A program made the position numbers and the translations under genes. The notes beneath the pieces are model-generated. The model was not told where the DNA came from. It saw only the letters and a program-made list of their open reading frames with translations, and did not search any database. This document shows positions 1 through 8,241 of a DNA stretch of 12,387 nt, one piece after another (the stretch's first letter is position 1; each line of letters begins with the position of its first letter). The stretch spans positions 22,209 through 34,595 of the forward strand of contig DKIT01000070.1 of assembly GCA_002454415.1 (NCBI GenBank). Direction: 5' to 3'. The stretch comes from Sphingobacterium sp. UBA6711 (lineage in GTDB: Bacteria > Bacteroidota > Bacteroidia > Sphingobacteriales > Sphingobacteriaceae).

Positions 1-3000
1 ACTTCCCTTATCTACGGTAAATGTACCTGACAGGGTGATTTTACTACTCGCATCAATACCGGCATTTAATTCAGCTTCGCCTTGGATGTTTAAAGCATCT
101 TGCGACCCAGCATCTAAAAGTATCTTAAATTTAGCGTCCTTGTCGGTTTGGAGATTAAGGTCGACATCCATCCCTGTTAAGCGTGTCACGGTCATCGAGT
201 CGAGCTTAGCGAAGACATTTGCCCGTGTAGTATCACTTTTGTCCACAAATTCTACAACACCCTTACGATCTGCCATACCAGGATCTTCATTCGGCATAAC
301 AAAAGTGAAATCCGTATCATCCAAAACTTTGATCGTCCCATCAACCACAGGCTTATCCAGATTTCCGCGAATGCGAAGATTGGACGTAAGGTACATCTTA
401 CCATAGAACATGTCATTGTCACTTTGGGTTGAGTTGAGTACCTCGAAGTTATCGGTGTTGATGTTCAAGTTGAAGTCAAAGTCAGTATACGTGCTGGTTT
501 CTATTGATCCCGTAACTTTGGCGATATTTCCTTTTTTATCTTCCAATGCAAATTTTGGAAAGGTAATACCTTTTTCATCTAAATGAATGGTTTCATCTTT
601 GGCCTTAAAAAGCGCGTTCAACATAGCGATATTAAATTGCGCATCTTTGAATTTAACATCGCCTTTAATCAGAGGTTTTGAGGGTGACCCCGTGATTTTC
701 AGTTGCCCTTCCAAATTTCCCTTTGATTCTTTTAAATAACCGAGACTAAATGCCTGAACAGTCTGCATGCTCAAAGGCGCAATATCTAAGGTGAAATCTA
801 ACGTTGATTCTCCTGTAGGTGGACTGATAAAATCTCCACTTAAAACCACGTTATTGCCATTTTCACTGATACTGACATTCGCACTGTAGGTGTTTTCTCT
901 TTCGTTGTTGACCTTAATGTTTACGTTGCCGACTGTATCCTTTCCAATGTAAAATTTCTCTACTGTAAGATCAGAAACAAACACGGGATTACTTTCTAAG
1001 CGCGAGATGGTCGCTTGACCGTTGATTCCACCACCGAGATCTACCATTTCACTCTCGAGCATCTTACTCAATGTTTCAATGCGGAAATTTTTAAAGGAAA
1101 TGTTCAATGGGGAATTGAGAACACTATCTTGCGAAGCAATGCTCAGTTCCTGACCTTTGCTGCTCAAAATAAAATCTTTGGCCTGAATACCTGCACTACC
1201 GAATCGGAGCACATTGCTTGGATTAACATTCCATTTATCATAATTCAGCATGAGGCCATCTTGAAGTAAGCTAAAGACAAAAGCACCGTTGTCAACACGC
1301 ATATTTGCGCCCAAATGATATTGTTCCTTTTCTTTCTTGTCTTTAATCCATAAACCGAAGTCCAAATTATTTTGAATGACTTTACCGCTGAATACTGTAT
1401 TGACTAACTCAATATTGCTCACCTTGATCTTGTTGATTAATGCTGAATAGTACAGCGTACTATCTAATGTATTGATGTCCAAGGTAACATTATTGATCTC
1501 TGTGCCGCTATATACTATTTTCGGCGCATCTAATTTGGCGAGAATAGTTTTTGTTTGGCTATTGAACATCCCATCCAGCGTGATATCCGTCATGTCGGTC
1601 AGTTCAGGCAGAAAATCTCTGACAAATTTGTTGCGCGTTAACTGTGCGGAGAACTCAATGCTCTGCGGTTCATATTTGGGAACCTTGACCGGTTTCCCTG
1701 GTTGATAATATACCTGCAAAATATCTTGTACAGCATTCTGTAACTCTAGTATTTTGTATTTTCCAACCATATGGGCATTAAAGAAAGCTGATTTGAGAAG
1801 CAATAAATTACGACTTGTGTCAGACTTTGCAATCATGGAAATGCTATCCATTGAATAATATGCGTCATTGTAAACAATGGACGAATTGGTAATATGTGCT
1901 TCACCATTTAAAAAATTAGGATCGGCAGAGCTAAAATTTCCAACGAGTTTACCGTGGTATTTGAACTCATCATCCATGAGCTTCAAATTTTTCAAGTTGA
2001 TGGTATCCACCAGAAGTTCGAAATCAACTTGAGGATATTTGGACTTCATGTTGGCAGTAGCATCTAATTTTAATTTAATATTTGGGTCTGGACTGATAAC
2101 AGAAGCTTTGATATCACCTTTATCGGCAGTAAGGTTCATATCTATATTTTGATAACGATACCCCATGGCGTCCATACGGTTTACTTTCCCATCAAAGTTT
2201 GCGACCAGTTTCTTTGGATCAGTACCATGTCCTTTGATCTTTCCTTCAAAAGAAAGTATGCCTAAGGTACTGTCCATTTTCATGATCTTGCCAATATCAA
2301 AATCACGAATGCTGACAAAAGCATCATAAGTCGTATCTCTGCCTACCATGCCTACTTGACCATTAAACTTGGCTGTTCCCTTTTCAGTCACCAAAGAAAG
2401 ATTGGTGTTAAAAGCATGCATGCTGCCTTTGAAGGTTCCCGTTAAACCAATTGTATTGGGGAGTTCAATTCCGCTGGGCAGCATCGTTTTAGAGACCAAC
2501 TTTTCGATGTCAGAGCGTCCTGTAGTCAACTTTTTCAGAGTGAGATCCATTGACATCTTCTCCACATTTGGGAGACCTTTCAGATGAACACTTGCCATAA
2601 CGCGTGTGTTGGAAAGTGTCTGGAAATCGATCGCTGGTATATGAAGATCATTCACCTTTCCGATCACCCGACCGTCAATATTGAACCTTTTGTCCATCAA
2701 GGGTTTCATGACCTGCATGGTGTCGAGAAAAGGTGCAAAAAAGTAAATGTCACGCATATCGATCCGACTTTTCTTGATCGTTGCGTTGACGTAGATCTGT
2801 TCAGGCTTTTTCGACGCAATTTCCAACGAAGGATACGTTACCTTAAGGTAATCCCTAATTAAGGTACGAGGAGTTTCAGCATATAGATTCTTAATTTCAG
2901 CACCGGTATTGGTATACTTAAAATCTCCCCTTAATTGTTTGATGACAAAGCCGGAATGATCGGCGGCCATGAGTTCATTTAAAGAACCGCTGATCGAATC

Positions 3001-4125
3001 TGCGCTATAGTATAAATCTTTAAGATTGGTCTTTATGCCTGGAATTTTAATATTGAAATAATCAAAACCTTTCATCCGGGCCTGATTGTCGTCCCTATAA
3101 TGGAGACTTGTGTTATTGATTTGAATGTCCTTTGCGGAGACAATCCAATTTATTTTGCTGCTGTCGGCTGTGTTATCTGTATCGTTTACGGTTCTCTTTT
3201 GGATTTTCGAAAAAAGGAGTTCATTGTCAGAGCCATCCAGATTGATGGTCTGAATGTCAACCAGTTCTTTATTTAAGTCGATCTTGTTGATGTCTGCTTG
3301 CAAGCTCTTGATAAAAAATTTTGTTTTTAATAAACTGGATTGGTCTTCATAACGGACTAAAATATTAGTCAGGTCAGCCAGCTGAATGCCTACGTCGGGA
3401 AGCAATGCTGTTGTTTGAGCCGTTTTGTCCGTTATTCCAAAATCCTTCACCTTAGGAGCCGTTCCTTCAACGACTGGTTTCCATTGTTTCACTGTAGCGC
3501 TCAATCCATCTATCTTTACTTTGGGAAGATTGAAGGCCATGTTTTTAGTAAGGTCAAATTTCTTAATATTGGTATTTAGACTTCCCAGATAGACATCCGC
3601 ACTTGTACCAATGACTTCATCAGTGTAGACAATATGAAATTTATCAAATTTGACTTTATCTAAGTTGAATAGTAGGGCAGAAGTCGTATCGGCCGTAGGC
3701 TTACTTTCCTTCTGCGATGCAAATGCGTTGATGATATAATCAAAATTGAAGGCGCTGTCCGGTAGGGTCCGGTTTATTTTCGCAGTAATTCCTTCAGCTT
3801 CGACACTCTGAATTTCGACTGTGTTTTTCAGAAGTTTGAGCATATTGATGTCTACGGCAATGCTTTTGCCTGCGACTAAAGTATCTCTACTTTCGTCGGC
3901 TAAATAAATATCCTGTAAAACGAGCTTTTTGGGAAAATCAATGTTTATATACCCAATTTTGACCGGAGTGCCTATTTTTCCTTCAACATAGTGAGTTACT
4001 TTTCCTGCAATATAATTCTGTACGGATGGTATCCTGATTAAAAATACAATGAGTATGACCAGCGCAATTATTACGCCAATAATCCACAATATTGTTTTGA
4101 AAGCAATTCGGGTAAATCTGTTCAA
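1..4125 (-). CDS. tamB: TamB/AsmA-like translocation and assembly module protein (C-terminus beyond window)
   Basis: The minus strand is open for 1375 codons from 4125 to the left edge, with no stop seen, so the 3' end lies outside. The protein begins with a short basic stretch and one hydrophobic anchor (about residues 10-32), then an AsmA-like N-terminal region (motif VQNYIAGKVTHYVEGKIGTPV, about 39-58). A very long series of beta-rich stretches follows. From about residue 1136 (GQLKITGSPSKPLIKG) it resembles the TamB C-terminal domain (DUF490/PF04357), which would finish outside. Family knowledge: TamB-type proteins are anchored in the inner membrane and span the periplasm as a lipid-binding beta groove, helping phospholipid transport or outer-membrane protein assembly, often with a TamA/Omp85 partner; none is visible here. 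The start is TTG: an in-frame TAG lies eight codons upstream and the first in-frame ATG is about 95 codons in, beyond the anchor. The family call is confident, the exact cargo is not. Confidence 0.9.
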   Translation of the reverse strand, partial: MNRFTRIAFKTILWIIGVIIALVILIVFLIRIPSVQNYIAGKVTHYVEGKIGTPVKIGYINIDFPKKLVLQDIYLADESRDTLVAGKSIAVDINMLKLLKNTVEIQSVEAEGITAKINRTLPDSAFNFDYIINAFASQKESKPTADTTSALLFNLDKVKFDKFHIVYTDEVIGTSADVYLGSLNTNIKKFDLTKNMAFNLPKVKIDGLSATVKQWKPVVEGTAPKVKDFGITDKTAQTTALLPDVGIQLADLTNILVRYEDQSSLLKTKFFIKSLQADINKIDLNKELVDIQTINLDGSDNELLFSKIQKRTVNDTDNTADSSKINWIVSAKDIQINNTSLHYRDDNQARMKGFDYFNIKIPGIKTNLKDLYYSADSISGSLNELMAADHSGFVIKQLRGDFKYTNTGAEIKNLYAETPRTLIRDYLKVTYPSLEIASKKPEQIYVNATIKKSRIDMRDIYFFAPFLDTMQVMKPLMDKRFNIDGRVIGKVNDLHIPAIDFQTLSNTRVMASVHLKGLPNVEKMSMDLTLKKLTTGRSDIEKLVSKTMLPSGIELPNTIGLTGTFKGSMHAFNTNLSLVTEKGTAKFNGQVGMVGRDTTYDAFVSIRDFDIGKIMKMDSTLGILSFEGKIKGHGTDPKKLVANFDGKVNRMDAMGYRYQNIDMNLTADKGDIKASVISPDPNIKLKLDATANMKSKYPQVDFELLVDTINLKNLKLMDDEFKYHGKLVGNFSSADPNFLNGEAHITNSSIVYNDAYYSMDSISMIAKSDTSRNLLLLKSAFFNAHMVGKYKILELQNAVQDILQVYYQPGKPVKVPKYEPQSIEFSAQLTRNKFVRDFLPELTDMTDITLDGMFNSQTKTILAKLDAPKIVYSGTEINNVTLDINTLDSTLYYSALINKIKVSNIELVNTVFSGKVIQNNLDFGLWIKDKKEKEQYHLGANMRVDNGAFVFSLLQDGLMLNYDKWNVNPSNVLRFGSAGIQAKDFILSSKGQELSIASQDSVLNSPLNISFKNFRIETLSKMLESEMVDLGGGINGQATISRLESNPVFVSDLTVEKFYIGKDTVGNVNIKVNNERENTYSANVSISENGNNVVLSGDFISPPTGESTLDFTLDIAPLSMQTVQAFSLGYLKESKGNLEGQLKITGSPSKPLIKGDVKFKDAQFNIAMLNALFKAKDETIHLDEKGITFPKFALEDKKGNIAKVTGSIETSTYTDFDFNLNINTDNFEVLNSTQSDNDMFYGKMYLTSNLRIRGNLDKPVVDGTIKVLDDTDFTFVMPNEDPGMADRKGVVEFVDKSDTTRANVFAKLDSMTVTRLTGMDVDLNLQTDKDAKFKILLDAGSQDALNIQGEAELNAGIDASSKITLSGTFTVDKGS

Positions 4126-4437
4126 CGTATAATTTGATTTAAGTATCTATTAATAAAAATTAAAACGGAAAAAAGTTTGTAAAGTTTTTTCAGCTATTAA
4201 GTTAACCTTGCGATTACAACAAACTAAGATAAATTTGCTTGCATCTGCAAGTTTAATTTCTGCTTCAGAGCCTAAAAAACACATCAAATAGTTGACCAAA
4301 CCACTTTTTGGAGCTAAAGTTTTTTATTTTTTAATTTTATGATAACAAAAATATATAATCGATGTCAATTTGTGAAAAGAATGGCCTGTCCGACTTAGAA
4401 ACTCATTCGGAGCCTAATTTGGACAAAATGGGGGTAG
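4126..4437. other. Intergenic region upstream of tamB (312 bp, AT-rich)
   Basis: This gap separates the DoxX stop from the tamB TTG start, both on the minus strand. It is strongly AT-rich and I see no coding frame. No strong intrinsic terminator follows the DoxX gene; the only candidate pairing (GTCC near 4425 with GGAC near 4390) has a loop too long to trust. Possible minus-strand promoter elements are a TATTTTTG that fits TAnnTTTG (about 4347-4354) and the better placed pair listed at 4220-4251. A TTGACA-like hexamer lies near 4362 on the minus strand, but that -35 type is not the usual Bacteroidota signal. Confidence 0.6.
4220..4251 (-). promoter_or_regulatory. Candidate tamB promoter with palindrome over the -33 region
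   Basis: On the minus strand CTTG (4251-4248) is followed after 20 nt by TTAGTTTG (4227-4220). This is one mismatch from the Bacteroidota -7 consensus TAnnTTTG, at nearly the usual 19-nt spacing. A perfect inverted repeat, CTTGCA-TC-TGCAAG (4238-4251), covers the -33 element and could be an operator or simply a chance palindrome. Initiation here would give a leader of roughly 90 nt before the TTG start. This is a pattern match only. Confidence 0.35.
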
Positions 4438-4812
4438 CTATGCAATAAGCTTTTTGTACTTACCCCAATTTTCAAATACTACCCACAACCAAATGATGAA
4501 AAGTACCGCCCAGATAATTAATCCCATTTGGCTATAAAAAATCATATTGTGCGTAAAAATACCAACTAGTATGGGGAAGATAATCAATGCTCCTACCGTT
4601 CTTGTTTTAGGAAAAACGAACAATAAGCCGCCTAGAATTTCGATAATTCCGACCAGAGGCATCAACCATTTTATTGTGCTAAACGCTTGAAATACTTTTT
4701 GCATATCCATGTCCATCGGCGGTATTGGCATGTAGTGAAGTAGTTTGTCTAGACCAGCATTAATGAAAAGTAAGCCAAACAGAGCACAAAGAATATTCTT
4801 GATGATTTTCAT
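4438..4812 (-). CDS. DoxX family small membrane protein
   Basis: This 124-residue protein is almost entirely hydrophobic, with four likely membrane helices at about residues 5-22, 47-66, 72-91 and 97-114. It ends in a short basic tail (GKYKKLIA). The layout and N-terminal pattern (LFGLLFINAGLDKLLHY, then IEILGGLLFVFPKTRTVGAL) fit the DoxX/DoxX-like superfamily, and the length is typical. Known relatives are linked in different bacteria to quinone or redox-associated membrane complexes, but many have no assigned role, so no substrate is proposed here. The ATG at 4812 follows the DUF4342 gene stop by 23 nt on the same strand, so the two are probably cotranscribed. The upstream region is A/T-rich without a Shine-Dalgarno sequence, as expected for this phylum. 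The family call is fairly secure, the function is open. Confidence 0.8.
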   Translation of the reverse strand: MKIIKNILCALFGLLFINAGLDKLLHYMPIPPMDMDMQKVFQAFSTIKWLMPLVGIIEILGGLLFVFPKTRTVGALIIFPILVGIFTHNMIFYSQMGLIIWAVLFIIWLWVVFENWGKYKKLIA

Positions 4813-4835
4813 GATCGTATATTTTAAAAGTCGAA

Positions 4836-5138
4836 CTAATTGACAGTAATCGTTGTTGGCGGCTCCGAAGAGTCATCTTGGTTACCATCTTCTTTCTTTT
4901 CGCTGTTGCGTTCCACCGTTATTGTGCATTCGGTGAGTAAAGCTGCTACTGCACCTATTGCAGCAAATACAGGGGCCAGAATTAACCCGATGGCACCAAC
5001 CGTAACAGGAAAGCTCATGATTTCTTTGCCATGTTTGTCCGAAATACTGATTTTGTTTACATTGCCTTCAGCAATGATATCTTTGATCTTTTGTAAAAGA
5101 TTCTCACCATTGATTTGAAATGTCTCTTTAAATCCCAT
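4836..5138 (-). CDS. DUF4342-type small protein of unknown function
   Basis: The protein has 100 residues from the ATG at 5138. An amphipathic N-terminal part (GENLLQKIKDIIAEGNVNKI, about 11-30) is followed by a short beta-like stretch (SISDKHGKEIMSFPV). A conserved hydrophobic segment (about residues 46-68, VTVGAIGLILAPVFAAIGAV) ends in ALLTECTITVER, and the tail is acidic and Ser/Thr-rich. This order matches my memory of DUF4342 proteins, whose function is unknown. An in-frame ATG at 5177 would add 13 residues (MNNFIRVNLNYIV), but the family normally begins just before the FKxxGE-like segment, and a -7-like box lies between the two ATGs, so 5138 is preferred. It is the first gene of a likely pair with the DoxX gene. 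The hydrophobic segment is long enough to insert in or associate with a membrane, but this is not shown. Confidence 0.75.
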   Translation of the reverse strand: MGFKETFQINGENLLQKIKDIIAEGNVNKISISDKHGKEIMSFPVTVGAIGLILAPVFAAIGAVAALLTECTITVERNSEKKEDGNQDDSSEPPTTITVN

Positions 5139-5162
5139 AACAATATAATTTAAGTTTACTCT

Positions 5163-5204
5163 TATAAAGTTATTCATTTTTTTACAGGAATTTATATAAA
5201 GTTA
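5163..5204 (-). promoter_or_regulatory. Two direct copies of TAACTTTATA upstream of the DUF4342 gene
   Basis: On the minus strand TAACTTTATA occurs at 5204-5195 and again at 5172-5163, with starts 32 nt apart (about three helical turns). Each copy contains TAACTTTA, one base from the TAnnTTTG -7 consensus. The proximal copy would place a transcript start near 5159, about 20 nt before the ATG at 5138. No clear -33 TTTG lies 19 nt upstream of either, so they may be promoters, paired protein-binding sites or chance. Confidence 0.35.
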
Positions 5205-5230
5205 GCGGCATTGTTTTTTTTACTGTTGGT

Positions 5231-5247
5231 AACTAGTCTGACTAGTT
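5231..5247. promoter_or_regulatory. Perfect 17-bp palindrome, operator-like
   Basis: AACTAGTC-T-GACTAGTT is a perfect inverted repeat with 8-bp arms and a single central base. It lies about 95 bp upstream of the DUF4342 start codon, where a dimeric repressor or activator site would be expected. The symmetry is seen directly in the sequence; the regulatory role is inferred, and no candidate regulator gene is in the window. Confidence 0.45.
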
Positions 5248-5355
5248 GGAATATAAGAAAGCATCGCTTGCACCCCGATAGATTTTATCGTGTGCATATT
5301 GATAAAAGAACGAAAGATCAGATGAGGGGATCACACGTTATTACGACGGTGTTTC

Positions 5356-5442
5356 TTCGGAACTTATTCGGAGTTTATTCGCTCCAGACCGAACAAGTAC
5401 CGAAGGAGCACCGAACAAGCACCGAAGAAGTACCGAACAATC
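5356..5442. repeat. Cluster of 11-nt repeats in inverted orientation
   Basis: The right half has five tandem 11-nt units with consensus ACCGAAnnAGY: ACCGAACAAGT (5388-5398), ACCGAAGGAGC (5399-5409), ACCGAACAAGC (5410-5420), ACCGAAGAAGT (5421-5431) and ACCGAACAATC (5432-5442). A decayed unit may follow. The left half has the reverse-complement type with the same period: TTCGGAACTTA (5356-5366), TTCGGAGTTTA (5367-5377) and a partial TTCG unit from 5378. For example, 5355-5370 matches the complement of 5391-5406 at 14 of 16 bases, so a hairpin is possible. The period of 11 would shift a reading frame, which argues against coding. Confidence 0.8.
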
Positions 5443-5516
5443 TACGAATAGAATAGGTTTGTCTTATCCTGAATTAGGTTACCTATACCGTACAGATTAC
5501 TGTAAGGATTTTACAC

Positions 5517-5548
5517 AAAAAAAGTCCTGCAAGATTTTTGCAGGACTT
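5517..5548 (-). terminator. Intrinsic terminator of valS
   Basis: AAGTCCTGCAA (5522-5532) and TTGCAGGACTT (5538-5548) form a perfect 11-bp stem around a 5-nt loop. In the leftward direction the stem is followed by a run of seven T (complement of A 5517-5523). It sits 24 nt beyond the valS stop codon. This is a textbook rho-independent structure and should separate valS from the DUF4342-DoxX pair. Confidence 0.92.
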
Positions 5549-5572
5549 CCGTATTATTTGAAAGGGGACAGG

Positions 5573-8209
5573 TTAACCCAAGGCAATTAAGCTTTCTTGA
5601 AGGATTTTGATTTTCGCTTCGGCATCGGCCTTTTTGCTTTTTTCATTTTCAACAATTTCAGGTTTTGCGTTCTGTACAAAACGCTCGTTGGAAAGCTTTT
5701 TGTCCACAGAAACTAAAAAGCCTTTCAAGTATTCCAATTCTTTTTCGATGCGTTCACGCTCAGCATCTACATCGATATTGTTTTCCAAAGGGACGTAACA
5801 CTCGTCTTTACCGGCGAGGAAGCTAATTGCTCCGGCTACTTTTTCGGATACAAAAGTCACATTTTCTAGATTCGCAATCTTAGTGATGATAGCAATATAT
5901 TGTGCTAAGTTGATATCAGATTGCTGATTGATCGCCAATGGTAATGCTACTTTTGGTGAGATACCTTTAGAGTTACGAATGTTTCGAATCTCAGAAATGA
6001 TCTGTTGAGCTATCGCAAAATCTTTGATGACTTGCTCGTCAAATTCCTTGACAGTAGGGAAAGCCGCAACGATAATGCAATCTTTTTCATCTTTTGCGCC
6101 GAATAGCTCATCATGCCATAATTCTTCTGTCAAGAACGGCATAAATGGATGCACTAAGGTAAGTATACGTTCGAAAAATAATGTAACAGTTTTTAAGGTT
6201 TCTCCTGAAATTGGTGATCCATAAGCAGGTTTTACCAATTCAAGGTACCAAGCACAGAAATCATCCCAAACCAGTTTATAGGTTGTCATTAATGCATCCG
6301 ACAAACGGTAGTGTTTGAAGTTTTCTTCAATTTCAGTCAGGGCCTGGTTGAATCTTGCGTCGAACCATGAAGCGGAAATTTTGTCTGCTTCAGAGGCCGG
6401 GCTGTCTGTGATTTCCCAACCTTTCACCAGACGAAATGCATTCCAGATTTTATTGGCAAAATTACGTCCCTGTACGCACAATTCAACGTCAAAAGGAAGG
6501 TCATTTCCTGCAGGTGCAGTCAATAACATACCCATGCGCGTCGCATCGGCACCATATTCGTTCATTAAATCAATCGGATCAGGTGAGTTACCCAAAGATT
6601 TGGACATTTTACGGCCCAATTTATCACGGACGATACCTGTAAAATAAACATTTTCAAAAGGTAACTGTCCACGGAATTCATAACCGGAAACGATCATGCG
6701 TGCTACCCAGAAGAAAATGATGTCCGGAGCAGTTACTAAATCCTGCGTTGGATAGTAATAATTGATTTCAGCATTTTCTGGTTCGTTGATACCATTAAAT
6801 ACCGAAATTGGCCATAACCAAGCCGAAAACCAGGTGTCAAGGACATCTTCATCTTGACGGAGATCCGTAATTTGAAGATCTGCATTGCCTGATTTTTCTT
6901 GTGCTAAAACAAGAGCCTCTTCAACCGTTTGGGCAACGACAAAGTCTTCGTTTCCATCGCCATAAAAGAATGCTGGGATTTGATGTCCCCACCACAATTG
7001 TCTTGAGATGTTCCAGTCGGTAACATTCTCCATCCAGTTGCGGTAGATATTTTTGAATTTTGTAGGATGAAATTTAATGGTATCATCCATTACGTTATCC
7101 AGCGCTGGCTTTGCAAGATCTTCCATCTTAAGGAACCATTGGTTGGAAACTTTTGGTTCAATCACAGCACCAGTTCTTTCCGAAGTTCCAACATTATTGG
7201 TATAATTTTCAACCTGTTCCAATAATCCTTTTTCCTCAAGCTCTTTCTCTATTTCTTTACGGACTTTGAACCGATCCATACCAGCGTAATGCAAGCCATT
7301 GTCGTTTAGTTTTGCTTCGTCGGTAAAGATATCTACAAACTCCAGGTTGTGTTTTTTACCTAGCGCATAGTCATTGACATCGTGTGCTGGAGTTACCTTA
7401 AGACATCCAGTACCAAATTCCAGATCCACATATTCATCTTCGATGATGTTGACTTTTCGCCCCACAATTGGTACAATCACCTGCTTTCCTTTCAGCCAGG
7501 TATAGCGTTCGTCGTTGGGATTGATACACACGGCTGTATCTCCAAAAATCGTTTCAGGACGTGTGGTCACAACAACGATGTATTGATCTGTTCCCTCAAC
7601 CTGATATTTTAAATGGTATAATTTGCCGTTTTTCTCTTTATAAATAACCTCTTCGTCCGAGATGTTTGTTTTTGCCTCAGGATCCCAATTGACCATGCGG
7701 TACCCACGATAGATCAATCCTTTGTTATACAGATCGACAAATACACGGATAACAGATTGGTATAATTCCGGATCCATGGTAAAACGTGTACGGTCCCAAT
7801 CGCAAGAAGCTCCAAGTTTTTCAAGCTGTTTTAATATGATACCACCATATTTCTCTTTCCATTCCCATGCATGTTTCAAAAAATCTTCACGCGATAATGA
7901 ACGCTTGTCAATTCCTTGTTCCTTTAACATAGCGACGACCTTAGCTTCAGTGGCAATGGAGGCGTGATCTGTCCCCGGTACCCAACAGGCGTTTTTACCT
8001 TGCATACGTGCCCGGCGAATCAAAACGTCTTGAATGGTATTGTTCAGCATATGCCCCATGTGCAGTACTCCAGTGACATTAGGAGGAGGCATCACAATCG
8101 TGTAAGGTTCACGTTCGTCCGGAGTGGAACGGAAAAATCCATTCGCTTTCCAATAGCTGTACCATTTTTCTTCAGCTTCTTTTGGATTGTAAGTTTTCGC
8201 TATGCTCAT
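5573..8209 (-). CDS. valS: Valine--tRNA ligase (ValRS)
   Basis: Class I aminoacyl-tRNA synthetase that joins valine to tRNA-Val in the cytoplasm, 878 residues from the ATG at 8209. Visible signatures, in order: the HIGH motif as HMGH at residues 50-53 after PPPNVTGVL; the CP1 editing domain with TTRPET (215-220) and PAHD (274-277), which hydrolyses mischarged Thr-tRNA; the KMSKS motif at 534-538; the anticodon-binding domain at about 612-755; and the C-terminal coiled-coil arm at about 812-876 (ERERIEKELEYL and onward), a ValRS hallmark that separates it from IleRS and LeuRS. All key motifs are intact and the length is normal. A GTG at 8242 would add 11 residues, but it overlaps the -7 box, and the protein from MSIAKTYNPKEAEEKW looks like the usual family N-terminus. 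It is a single-gene unit with its own promoter and terminator; no T-box leader is seen. Confidence 0.98.
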   Translation of the reverse strand: MSIAKTYNPKEAEEKWYSYWKANGFFRSTPDEREPYTIVMPPPNVTGVLHMGHMLNNTIQDVLIRRARMQGKNACWVPGTDHASIATEAKVVAMLKEQGIDKRSLSREDFLKHAWEWKEKYGGIILKQLEKLGASCDWDRTRFTMDPELYQSVIRVFVDLYNKGLIYRGYRMVNWDPEAKTNISDEEVIYKEKNGKLYHLKYQVEGTDQYIVVVTTRPETIFGDTAVCINPNDERYTWLKGKQVIVPIVGRKVNIIEDEYVDLEFGTGCLKVTPAHDVNDYALGKKHNLEFVDIFTDEAKLNDNGLHYAGMDRFKVRKEIEKELEEKGLLEQVENYTNNVGTSERTGAVIEPKVSNQWFLKMEDLAKPALDNVMDDTIKFHPTKFKNIYRNWMENVTDWNISRQLWWGHQIPAFFYGDGNEDFVVAQTVEEALVLAQEKSGNADLQITDLRQDEDVLDTWFSAWLWPISVFNGINEPENAEINYYYPTQDLVTAPDIIFFWVARMIVSGYEFRGQLPFENVYFTGIVRDKLGRKMSKSLGNSPDPIDLMNEYGADATRMGMLLTAPAGNDLPFDVELCVQGRNFANKIWNAFRLVKGWEITDSPASEADKISASWFDARFNQALTEIEENFKHYRLSDALMTTYKLVWDDFCAWYLELVKPAYGSPISGETLKTVTLFFERILTLVHPFMPFLTEELWHDELFGAKDEKDCIIVAAFPTVKEFDEQVIKDFAIAQQIISEIRNIRNSKGISPKVALPLAINQQSDINLAQYIAIITKIANLENVTFVSEKVAGAISFLAGKDECYVPLENNIDVDAERERIEKELEYLKGFLVSVDKKLSNERFVQNAKPEIVENEKSKKADAEAKIKILQESLIALG

Positions 8210-8241
8210 TTTAAATTTTATATTCAAACTTTTAAGGAACA

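Larger units (their letters stand above)
5178..5572. other. Intergenic region between valS and the DUF4342 gene
   Basis: This stretch of about 395 bp holds the upstream region of the DUF4342-DoxX pair and the valS terminator. From left to right it contains a -7-like direct repeat (the second copy extends into 5163-5172), a perfect 17-bp palindrome at 5231-5247, 11-nt repeats in both orientations at 5356-5442, a weak inverted repeat TACAG-ATTA-CTGTA (5491-5504), and the terminator at 5517-5548. A plus-strand open frame at 5211-5456 is judged non-coding because its 3' half is only translated repeat. Confidence 0.7.

Noticed and set aside
1..2862. Several plus-strand open frames opposite the TamB-like gene
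   Set aside because: They are antisense to a continuous, well-supported minus-strand frame, and their translations have no recognisable domain or start context.
5388..5442. Possible CRISPR array
   Set aside because: Units are only 11 nt, directly abutting with no spacers, and no cas gene is nearby.
5211..5456. Plus-strand open frame of 81 codons in the gap before valS
   Set aside because: Its second half is translated from 11-nt repeats whose period breaks codon phase, its first half overlaps a palindrome and upstream regulatory sequence of the minus-strand genes, and the product resembles no family I know.
5491..5504. Inverted repeat TACAG-ATTA-CTGTA
   Set aside because: The arms are only 5 bp and there is no gene or promoter context, so it is compatible with chance.
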